Source: an uncultured Poribacteria bacterium
GTDB taxonomy: Bacteria > Poribacteria > WGA-4E > WGA-3G
Assembly: GCA_951813545.1 (NCBI GenBank)
Contig: OX638352.1
Span: 3,984,835 to 4,048,834 of the forward strand
DNA length: 64,000 nt
Reading direction: 5' to 3'
Shown: positions 43,727 through 50,676 of the stretch, piece by piece
Layout: every line of letters begins with the position of its first letter
Numbering within the stretch: the stretch's first letter is position 1
The notes under the pieces: generated by a model
Database searches by the model: none
Told to the model about the DNA's origin: nothing
The model's input: the letters and a program-made list of their open reading frames with translations, nothing else
Program-made: the position numbers and the translations under genes

Positions 43727-45655
43727 ATGAAAGAACACCCGGAAGTTTCCATTCCCACCTACCATACGCTCATCTCAACCCCGCATGGCAGAATAGGTGA
43801 ACTCAGATTCAGTACCAACAATAGAAAACTCACTACACCGGTGCTATACCCTGTCATCAATTTCCTGACAGGCACAAGTACGCGCGGGGGTGGGGTCTGG
43901 AAATATATTCTAAAAATCCTGATGCAGCGACAGACACCTATGCTATCTCAGATCTTGCACTTTCTCGATTTTCCGCTCACTGGACGTTATCTCACAAATT
44001 GGCGTGGAAAGTCCATGCGGGAACACTATCGTGAACAGAATGGTACATATGAAGGTGCTCTTTTCTTAGATTCCGGTGGGTTCAAACTTCTCTACAATAC
44101 TGGGCTGGATTTGGAAGAATTCGGAATCCACAAGGAAACGGAGGCAGAGGACATCCTCAATCTTCAATTAGGTTTTGAGGGTGATATAGTCGCCTCCTTG
44201 GATTACCCGCTCCCACCGAACTTAGCGCGCTCAGAAGCTGAAACTCGGATGGAACGAAGTCGCGCAAACGCGGTCCAGGCAGCGGAACGTCTGGCGACAA
44301 ATACCACTAAGATGTGCACAGTGCCCTATCTCTATACTTGCTGTCATGGACAATCCAGAGAAGATAGTGAGGATTATGTGAGACGGCTTTTTCAACAAAT
44401 GGAGAGCATACTACCTTCATTCGGTCTGGCTGTTGGGTCACTCGTGCCTTTGCGCGGTAAAGACGATTCAGAGGTGATGGAATTGGTTAAGGGTGTTGTC
44501 CAAGCGATCCCAGAGGATCGGCGGCAGACGACCCCTATTCACGCTTTCGGCGTTTCAGGCGTGCTGACTCCGCTCCTCGCGTATATCGGTGTTGACACTT
44601 TTGACAGTTCTGGCTACATTCATACGTCCCGGAGCCTTACATATTCACAACCACACACGCAAAAGAAACTCAGAATTATGGAAATGGATGAAACCGACTG
44701 CGACTGCTACATCTGTGAAGCCTATCCACTTCAGGAAATTCAGCAAGCATTTATGGATAAGCAGAGTTACAGAGCCACCTCGACAGGCAAGTTTAAAAGC
44801 GAGTACTATGCCGCTATCGCCCTTCATAACTTTCAGACGGAAGCCGATATTCTTGATGAAATGCGCACTGCAATTGCGGCAGACGATGCCCTTGAAGGTT
44901 TAGTCCGACACCTCGCTAAATACCAGAACTTTCGTGGCTTGCGGCGTGCAACAGCATGGCTCTCCGAAAACGATAATACGCTTGCTGTTCGATTAGCACG
45001 GAAGTCAATTCAGATACCTACATCTGTAGCAGCGAAAGGCGCGCAGCGAAACCCAAATCAGCTAACACTTTTTCCCAGTAGCGACGCTGAGGGTGGAAGT
45101 CCGATCACCAAAAAAGAGGCAGATCCCCAGACCATTTCACTGGCGTATACCCCTGATGACTTCCGAGTGCCTGATGATTATCAACCGCCAGTTGGAAAAG
45201 AAATTCTCCTTGCGATTCCATGCGCTGGTAAAAAGCCGTACTCCCTATCGCGCACCCACACGATGCTTGCGAACAGACTTGAAGCTGCCTTCGGTGAAAA
45301 ACAGGAGCGCATCCATAAAATAACGCTTTCTGGACTTTACGGTCCCGTTCCTGAAGAATTTGAGACAGAGGATGCTGTTGTCCGCTACGATTTTCAGCTC
45401 TCCCCTAAAAACAAAGCGCAGATTGAACGATGCGCGACGCGTCTGGTCAACTACTTGGAAAAATATGGACACAACTATGCGCTTGCCATCGGATACGCGA
45501 CGAGTCGGGCATACAGAAAGGTCCTTACACTTACAGAGGAGCGTTTCCCAACATTCATTTTGCTACCGGAGGAACTTAGGCAGAAACGCTTGTCTGAATT
45601 CTTCAGGCATACGAACTTAGATGCTTTGGTTGAAGTAATACAAGACAAATTATAG
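43727..45655 (+). CDS. TGT-family base-exchange transglycosylase with ArcS-like C-terminal domain
   Basis: A 642-residue protein. The N-terminal two thirds are a tRNA-guanine transglycosylase barrel: LDSGGFK (Asp115), GVDTFDSSG (Asp290/Asp293, nucleophile region) and a zinc site C325-D-C327-Y-I-C330 with His367. The C-terminal part (about 485-642) contains PCAGKKPYSLSRTH (498-511), which is exactly PC-x3-KPY-x2-S-x2-H, the signature I recall for archaeosine synthase ArcS/TgtA2, followed by LSGLYGPVPEEFETEDAVVRYDFQL. Archaeal ArcS has lost its transglycosylase catalytic residues; here both parts look intact. It could insert and modify a 7-deazaguanine in tRNA or, as for DpdA, in DNA. No queuosine, preQ0 or dpd genes are in the window. 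Confidence 0.75.
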   Translation: MKEHPEVSIPTYHTLISTPHGRIGELRFSTNNRKLTTPVLYPVINFLTGTSTRGGGVWKYILKILMQRQTPMLSQILHFLDFPLTGRYLTNWRGKSMREHYREQNGTYEGALFLDSGGFKLLYNTGLDLEEFGIHKETEAEDILNLQLGFEGDIVASLDYPLPPNLARSEAETRMERSRANAVQAAERLATNTTKMCTVPYLYTCCHGQSREDSEDYVRRLFQQMESILPSFGLAVGSLVPLRGKDDSEVMELVKGVVQAIPEDRRQTTPIHAFGVSGVLTPLLAYIGVDTFDSSGYIHTSRSLTYSQPHTQKKLRIMEMDETDCDCYICEAYPLQEIQQAFMDKQSYRATSTGKFKSEYYAAIALHNFQTEADILDEMRTAIAADDALEGLVRHLAKYQNFRGLRRATAWLSENDNTLAVRLARKSIQIPTSVAAKGAQRNPNQLTLFPSSDAEGGSPITKKEADPQTISLAYTPDDFRVPDDYQPPVGKEILLAIPCAGKKPYSLSRTHTMLANRLEAAFGEKQERIHKITLSGLYGPVPEEFETEDAVVRYDFQLSPKNKAQIERCATRLVNYLEKYGHNYALAIGYATSRAYRKVLTLTEERFPTFILLPEELRQKRLSEFFRHTNLDALVEVIQDKL

Positions 45656-45668
45656 GAACTGACAACAG

Positions 45669-46838
45669 ATGCAAAACTACTTTTTACCCCCACGAATTGA
45701 ATTTGGCGATGGGACTATCCAAAACTTAGGTGAACACGTCAAAGCGTTTGATGGCAAGAAACCGCTCTTGGTGAGCGATGCTGGCGTTATCAATGCCGGT
45801 ATTCTTGAGAAAGCAATGGATGCATTGAATTCAAGCGGCTTGTCACATGCGACGTATTCAGATATTGAACCGAATCCCACGGACATCAGCATCACAGACG
45901 GTGTGGAAGTCTACAAAGCCGAAGCGTGTGATGTCGTTATTGCTGTCGGTGGCGGGAGTGTGATGGATGCTGCCAAAGCCATTCGTCTCTTGACGACCCA
46001 TGAACCACCTTTGGAACCATATTACGCTGATGTCGGTGGGCTTGAGCGCATTCGCGGCGATATGCCGCCGCTCATCTGTGTCCCGACAACGGCAGGCACC
46101 GGCAGTGAAGTCTCACAGGGTTCGATCATTACGGATACATCGTTAAACACGACGGATCGATGGCGCAAGCGGGCAATCGTTACGCCGTTCAATATGGCGA
46201 ATATAGCACTCCTGGATCCAGGGATAACGCTCGGCATGCCGCCTGCGCTCACTGCTGCAACGGGTATGGATGCTATTACGCACGGTATTGAGGCGTATGT
46301 CGCCACGAAGTATCACCCTATCGCTGAAGGTGTTGCATTGCAGGCACTCAGAATGTTGAGCGCGAATATCCAAAAGGTCTATCACGACGGTGGAAATGTG
46401 ACGGCGCGAGGCGAGATGCTCTTCGGATCGTGTATGGCAGCATTTTCGTTCCAGAAGGGTCTCGGTGCGGTTCACTCTCTGGCACATCAACTCTCTACGG
46501 ATGCCCCCATACCGCACGGCGTGGCGAACGCGATTCTTCTTCCACCTGTCATGGAATTTAACTTTTCATACGCGAGAGAGAGATACGCCGAGGTTGCCCG
46601 TGCCTTGGGTATAGACACGAGTGGTATGGATATTGATGAAGCAGGACGTGCCGCCATTGATAAAATCAAGACATACAATGTAGAACTGAATATGCCGGTG
46701 GGTCTCGGAACTGCTGGATTAGACCGAAAGAAAATTCCGAAACTCGGAGCGGATGCGATGCTGGATCACTGCCACAAATTCAATCCGAGGGAATGCACAG
46801 AAGCGGATATGGTGGCGTTATTTGAGGCGGCATTTTGA
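45669..46838 (+). CDS. Iron-containing alcohol dehydrogenase
   Basis: A 389-residue group III alcohol dehydrogenase. It begins MQNYFLPPRIEFGDGTI, has AVGGGSVMDAAKAI (about residues 96-109) for NAD(P) binding, PTTAGTGSEVSQGSII, and the metal ligands in GMDAITHGIEAY (Asp, His) and GAVHSLAHQLSTDAPIPHGVANAI (two His). The substrate is not predictable; relatives oxidise short alcohols, 1,3-propanediol or lactaldehyde. It starts 13 bases after the transglycosylase stop, so they share a transcript, although no functional link is known. Confidence 0.92.
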   Translation: MQNYFLPPRIEFGDGTIQNLGEHVKAFDGKKPLLVSDAGVINAGILEKAMDALNSSGLSHATYSDIEPNPTDISITDGVEVYKAEACDVVIAVGGGSVMDAAKAIRLLTTHEPPLEPYYADVGGLERIRGDMPPLICVPTTAGTGSEVSQGSIITDTSLNTTDRWRKRAIVTPFNMANIALLDPGITLGMPPALTAATGMDAITHGIEAYVATKYHPIAEGVALQALRMLSANIQKVYHDGGNVTARGEMLFGSCMAAFSFQKGLGAVHSLAHQLSTDAPIPHGVANAILLPPVMEFNFSYARERYAEVARALGIDTSGMDIDEAGRAAIDKIKTYNVELNMPVGLGTAGLDRKKIPKLGADAMLDHCHKFNPRECTEADMVALFEAAF

Positions 46839-46844
46839 AAAAAT

Positions 46845-46873
46845 TTGATAAGCTCGCGAAAAGCTGCTAAAAT
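46845..46873 (+). promoter_or_regulatory. Promoter for the retropepsin-like gene
   Basis: TTGATA (46845-46850), 17 bases, TAAAAT (46868-46873), 30 bases before the coding start. Confidence 0.65.
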
Positions 46874-46902
46874 GAAACAAAAAGAAAGAGGAGACATTGA
46901 AA

Positions 46903-47316
46903 ATGAAACATACAGCAAAAATTGAACTCGCAAATAACGATGAACTGGTTGCGGTAAAATTAGGTATTATGAATCCTGAAGACGTGCGGCGAATTACCGT
47001 CGAAGATGCACTTGTTGATACCGGCGCAACACGGCTCGGTTTACCGCCAGCCCTTATTGAACAACTCGGCTTAACGCCCTTCCGAAGTGAGCCTGTGCGA
47101 ACGGTCAATGGACTCACGGAGTTGTGGATTTATTCACCCGTCCAATTCACGCTCTTAGAACGTGAAGGAATCACGACCGTCTTGGGTGTACCTGAAGGCA
47201 CGCCTGTCCTCATCGGACATATAATGTTAGAAGATCTTGACCTCTGTCTTGACATAAAGCAGGGACTTACCTATAATCCAGCACATGATGGCGAATGGAT
47301 GTCGGAACTCTATTAA
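46903..47316 (+). CDS. Retropepsin-like (clan AA) aspartic protease family protein
   Basis: About 137 residues. The motif DALVDTGATRLGLPPALIEQLGL (about residues 35-57) contains the D-T-G-A active-site triad of retroviral-type aspartic proteases, followed by a second strand (GVPEGTPVLIGHIMLEDLDLCLD) with the ILG-type pattern seen in single-domain bacterial homologues, which would act as dimers. Whether such proteins are proteases is mostly unproven. It has no signal peptide. AAGAGGAGA (46885-46893) and a promoter at 46845-46873 support the start at 46903. Confidence 0.8.
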   Translation: MKHTAKIELANNDELVAVKLGIMNPEDVRRITVEDALVDTGATRLGLPPALIEQLGLTPFRSEPVRTVNGLTELWIYSPVQFTLLEREGITTVLGVPEGTPVLIGHIMLEDLDLCLDIKQGLTYNPAHDGEWMSELY

Positions 47317-47470
47317 AAGTCTTATGTCTTGTTGAGACATGGCAGCCTTGGACCACAGACCAGGTTGGAAAAGACACAAAATTGCTTGATCCCCGAAGTG
47401 AATTTATGCTAAAATCGGAGTATCGGAGTAGTGAAAAAGTGAATTTTCTCAATTTTTTCGCGTAAAAAAT

Positions 47471-47499
47471 TTGACAAAAATAGAGATTTTGGGTATAAT
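47471..47499 (+). promoter_or_regulatory. Perfect consensus promoter of the orphan unit
   Basis: TTGACA (47471-47476), exactly 17 bases, TATAAT (47494-47499). The transcript should begin near 47506, in a stretch without any annotated gene. Confidence 0.8.
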
Positions 47500-47573
47500 T
47501 ATCGGCAATTGGACACCCCACTGGGGAAAATGGCACACGCGCATTTTTGTGAGACCTTACAAAGGTGATGAAC

Positions 47574-47726
47574 ATGCAGAACGCAGACATCAATTTCTAC
47601 AGTGACAAAGCGATCAGCTCCGCGTGCCTGTTCGGTGGGTCCGCGCGTCACTCTACCACGTCTGCCGCAAATACCACCAACTACTACATACGAATTACCC
47701 CCCCCCGTTTGATTTACGTATCATAA
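47574..47726 (+). CDS. Candidate 50-residue protein of the orphan unit
   Basis: The frame begins ATG 47574 six bases after AAAGGTG (47561-47567) and encodes a 50-residue, Ser/Thr/Asn-rich peptide (starts MQNADINFYSDKAISS), with a run of nine C near its end (47698-47706). It matches no family I know. It lies between a perfect promoter and a strong terminator, so the region is transcribed, but whether the product is this peptide or an RNA is open. The C run would allow a -1 slip into another long frame, which I regard as accidental. Confidence 0.4.
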   Translation: MQNADINFYSDKAISSACLFGGSARHSTTSAANTTNYYIRITPPRLIYVS

Positions 47727-47787
47727 GTATTATACTTCATAGCACAGTCTCGGCGATAGTTTCTGTCGGTCTGTTTCTGTTATGCCT

Positions 47788-47827
47788 GCTCGCGCGCTGT
47801 TTGAGCATTCTGTCGCGGGCTTTTTTT
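47788..47827 (+). terminator. Rho-independent terminator of the orphan unit
   Basis: GCTCGCG (47788-47794) pairs with CGCGGGC (47814-47820, one G-U), followed by seven T (47821-47827). A second hairpin, GCATCGG/CCGATGC, lies at 47834-47854. Confidence 0.7.
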
Positions 47828-47854
47828 GTTGTCGCATCGGATTTTGCCCGATGC

Positions 47855-48107
47855 ATGTTATCCCTGCTAATTATAATGCATCCCCGATTCATTCTAAGAT
47901 GTTTTGCTTGGGTGTTCCCCCGGAGCTACATATCCATCTGTGTGAGATTTGCCGCGCACACAGCACTGCCTCGTTGGACGATACTGCATTATAGGGCTAT
48001 AAAAATTGAGGTTTAAGTAAAGCCCCGGTAGGGCGATAGGTAGATAGCACTGCCACAACCGAAGTGCCAACGGGGCGATTGGTGTATGAACTCATAGCGA
48101 GTACGCG
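47855..48107. repeat. Gene-free stretch with dispersed repeats
   Basis: No convincing gene. TTTTGCTTGGGTGTTCC (47902-47918) is shared with 23497-23513 and, with two differences, 56199-56215. A GCCCCGGTAGGGCG string near 48022 recalls the palindromes at 23579 and 23628. The left end of the IS5-family element lies in or near the last 60 bases. Confidence 0.5.
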
Positions 48108-48976
48108 TTATGAATGGTTGAAAGTTATCCGCAAGTTAATCATAGAATAAGCTAAATGGCGAAACCCTAACCGGGTCTCTTTGAGTTTATCGTAGCTCAG
48201 TGCGAGTCTTCGGTAAGTATCCTGCCATCCGAAAGTTCGCTCGACTTTATATCGTAGTTTGTATATGTCTTTGTTAAACCAGCGGAACATGCGCGCAATA
48301 ACGATAGGTTCTTTAGCATTGCGCTTGTTGGGATAGATCACGGGGGTCAGTCCGTGTTCTCTAATGATCTTATGATTCGCCTTGGCATCAAATGCCGAGT
48401 CAAGCGTGAGTGCGGAGCCGCACAGGTCCATACCCATCCGTTGACTAAAAGCGATGAGATCCCTGAAGGCTTCGGGCAAAATGGTTGTATCATGTTCATT
48501 GATGGGTCTAATCGTTGTCGGGCCTATGATAAACCCGTGATTATCGGTAAGAGTTAGCTCTTTTTCGCCTTTCTGGTGTTTGTGTCCTGAATAACCGATG
48601 CCGGCACCCCCTTTTTTACGACCGTGTTCGACCCATCTCCATGAACGCAGGTCGTATCAAGTTGATCGGTATCAAGCAAGTGTATCACGGACGCCTCAAA
48701 AAGGTTCTCATACGAGCCATCTTTGGACCAGCGATGATGCCATTTATAGACATTCGACCAATGCAGTTCATTGCGCCGGGTTCGGAGTTGATTCCATTGA
48801 ATGCCCGTATGTAAAACATAGAGGATATAGTTGAATATCTTATAGAAGGAGAGTTTCGGCTTCGGACCTTTGATACGTTTCGATAGATGTGGCAAGATAT
48901 ACTCATTAAAATCCTTGCGCGAAACCTGTTTCGGAATACCATTGTATCTCGGCGACTTTTGAGATTCAGCTGTCAT
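48108..48976 (-). CDS. IS5-family transposase expressed by -1 frameshift
   Basis: Two overlapping frames make one transposase. The first runs from 48976 (ATG after AAAGGTG) and contains LSFYKIFNYILYVLHTGIQWNQL and TCVHGDGSNTVVKK. At the slippery site a -1 shift continues as GGAGIGYSGHKHQKGEKELTLTDNHGF...NEHDTTILPEAF, then LTLDSAFDAKAN (second Asp) and KLRYKVERTFGWQ (Glu, YREK-like) to 48108. This is the IS427-type arrangement of the IS5 family. The zero frame would stop at 48554. A longer in-frame start at 49030 is less likely. Element ends could not be defined. Confidence 0.88.
48611..48617 (-). promoter_or_regulatory. Programmed -1 frameshift site A AAA AAG in the IS5-family element
   Basis: On the minus strand the codons read gtA AAA AAG GGG, so the canonical heptamer is exactly in phase with the upstream frame. 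A -1 slip restores the conserved transposase sequence immediately. Confidence 0.85.
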
Positions 48977-49030
48977 AAGAGCACCTTTCATAAAGTAAAT
49001 GGGTATCAAATGTGGAAAATAAAGGGACAT

Positions 49031-49400
49031 AAAGTGTCGCCTTTTATTCCACTATTTTACAACATTTCTATGTTTTACTCAATATGACTTCTATTACAAA
49101 ATAACCGCAGGATGAACAGGAAACCGATAGATCGGAAAAATCCTGGTAATCCTCTAATCCTCTAAATCCCGGTTCAGACGAACGCGCTGAGCCATAAACA
49201 TATCGCCCTTATAGGGCTTGAAATTAGGAGGATGAAATATTGCTATAAACATCGCGCCCTTACAAGGAAACCAAAGGTTGAGATTTGAACAAGCCTTGGC
49301 GGGGTGCTATTCTGAGTGAGTAGTTTGCGGTCGTCACCGTATTTCATACAAGATTCGAGAGGTCAACTGCAGCTCCTCATGTACTATACAACTTCAAGAA
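49031..49400. other. Gene-free stretch between the IS5-family element and the LamG gene
   Basis: About 370 bases with no convincing gene. It holds the upstream end of the IS5-family element, short repeats of the unit AATCCTCT (near 49149-49165) and two similar CGCCCTTA strings (near 49204 and 49256). Nothing else is recognised. Confidence 0.5.
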
Positions 49401-49438
49401 GGTTTGCGCGGAACATAATGGTATGTTCCGCGCAAGCC
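49401..49438. promoter_or_regulatory. Long palindromic hairpin upstream of the LamG lipoprotein
   Basis: Bases 49401-49417 pair with 49422-49438 around an ATGG loop: 17 bp with one G-T pair, including TTGCGCGGAACATA. Directly behind lie two TCTTATACT repeats and the ribosome site AAGGAG. It may be an operator or a terminator for incoming transcription. Confidence 0.5.
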
Positions 49439-49474
49439 ATCTTATACTTATCTTATACTTAAGGAGAATTATCA

Positions 49475-50395
49475 ATGCGAAAATATCAATGGATAGTAAT
49501 TGTCATGCTAATTGGCTGCATGGTTTCCTTCACAAGTTGCGAAAAGGTACCGAAAATGATGGATATGATTATGCCGGATGCGGAACAGGTGGAACCACCA
49601 GAAGTGCCGGAACCAGCACCAGAAATGACAGCAACGGTGGAACCGCCTGCTGAGCCGATGGTAGAGATGGAAATGGAGATGCCTGAGACTATAATTGACG
49701 ATAGCGATCCATCCCAGATTCTTTATCTCTCTTTCGATGAACTTGATGGCAACCAAGCGATGGATCACTCGCGCTACCATAATCATGGCATGTTGGTTGG
49801 AAACCCACAGTTGGTTGATGGTAAATTCGGTAAGGCTTTGGAATTTAACGGTGAAACTGACGCTGTCGAAGTCCCGCACCATAACAGTCTTACTGTTACA
49901 GAAGCCGTTACTGTGATGGGGTGGATTCATACACCGCGATCTCACCACCCAGCAACAAATTGGCAAGGTATCCTCGCGAAAGGAGACCAACATCCCAGAT
50001 CCTATAGTTTCTATACTGAAAGGGGTGGAACTTTACAACTATCTATTGACAATGCTGATGCTAACACTGTCATTGAGGTTGATGGCGTACCTATACCACA
50101 CGCTCCGGGAAACATTCCCAGCGAAGGAACATTTGAATTGAATGAGTGGCAACATGTCGCCGCGCGGATAGCGAATGGAGAACGTCAATTTTGGATAAAT
50201 GGCCAAAAAGTAGGAACATCTGAGGTCGTAACACCCTTTCCAGGATTGGCTGATACTGCTTCGGTTCTGATCGGAAATACGCACGAAATCAATCGTAACT
50301 TCCTTGGCTTGATTGACGAAGTCCGTATCTGGAATCGCGCACTGAGTGAAGCCGAGATTCTTGAACAGATGGAACAAGGTCTCAATGCTGAATAA
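49475..50395 (+). CDS. LamG-domain lipoprotein
   Basis: A 306-residue protein. The signal peptide ends in the lipobox FTSC at about residue 22. A Pro/Glu/Met-rich linker (about residues 28-75) follows, then a LamG/concanavalin-A-like domain: YLSFDELDGNQAMDHSRYHNHGMLVGNPQLVDGKFGKALEFNGETDAVEVPHH, WQHVAARIANGERQFWINGQKVG and LGLIDEVRIWNRALSEAEI. These domains bind glycans or proteins at the cell surface. A strong hairpin lies upstream and another just behind the stop. Confidence 0.85.
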   Translation: MRKYQWIVIVMLIGCMVSFTSCEKVPKMMDMIMPDAEQVEPPEVPEPAPEMTATVEPPAEPMVEMEMEMPETIIDDSDPSQILYLSFDELDGNQAMDHSRYHNHGMLVGNPQLVDGKFGKALEFNGETDAVEVPHHNSLTVTEAVTVMGWIHTPRSHHPATNWQGILAKGDQHPRSYSFYTERGGTLQLSIDNADANTVIEVDGVPIPHAPGNIPSEGTFELNEWQHVAARIANGERQFWINGQKVGTSEVVTPFPGLADTASVLIGNTHEINRNFLGLIDEVRIWNRALSEAEILEQMEQGLNAE

Positions 50396-50404
50396 GCGCA
50401 CGAA

Positions 50405-50431
50405 GGCAGATCGTCGGTTTGACGGTCTGCC
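50405..50431 (+). terminator. Hairpin behind the LamG gene
   Basis: GGCAGATCGTC (50405-50415) pairs with GACGGTCTGCC (50421-50431), 11 bp with one G-U and a 5-base loop. No long T tail. Confidence 0.5.
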
Positions 50432-50559
50432 TGTTGCATAAGTTGTTCATTTTTATTTCTTGAGGATATCGCGGTTGTTCATTGATTTCATTGGAGATAC
50501 CAACCGCGATAATTTGGTTCCGCGATAATTTGGTTGGTTACACAGCCCAAAATAGGTGC

Positions 50560-50591
50560 TTGAGCAGAATATAGCGACATATTCTGCTCAA
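50560..50591. repeat. Palindrome in the convergent intergenic region
   Basis: TTGAGCAGAATAT (50560-50572) and ATATTCTGCTCAA (50579-50591) form a perfect 13-bp stem with a 6-base loop. Confidence 0.55.
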
Positions 50592-50607
50592 ACCTACTTT
50601 ATATGGG

Positions 50608-50641
50608 ACTTACGCAAAGGTATTTGCGTAAGTCCTTTTCA
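50608..50641. terminator. Bidirectional terminator between convergent genes
   Basis: GGACTTACGCAAA (50608-50620) pairs with TTTGCGTAAGTCC (50625-50637) with a GGTA loop, followed by TTTT on the plus strand. It separates the LamG gene from the minus-strand PQQ-repeat gene. Confidence 0.7.
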
Positions 50642-50676
50642 TGAGACCTCACTCACAGTCGGAAATTTTGGATGGC

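Noticed and set aside
43727..45655. Complete Dpd DNA-modification cluster
   Set aside because: Only the transglycosylase-like gene is present; no other dpd or 7-deazaguanine synthesis gene lies nearby.
47624..48016. A 130-codon frame with hydrophobic stretches
   Set aside because: It runs across the terminator and the repeat DNA behind it, has no ribosome site, and its hydrophobic part comes from the T-rich tail.
50608..50641. Integron attC-like site
   Set aside because: A simple perfect hairpin with a T tail between convergent genes is better explained as a terminator; no core sites or integrase are seen.
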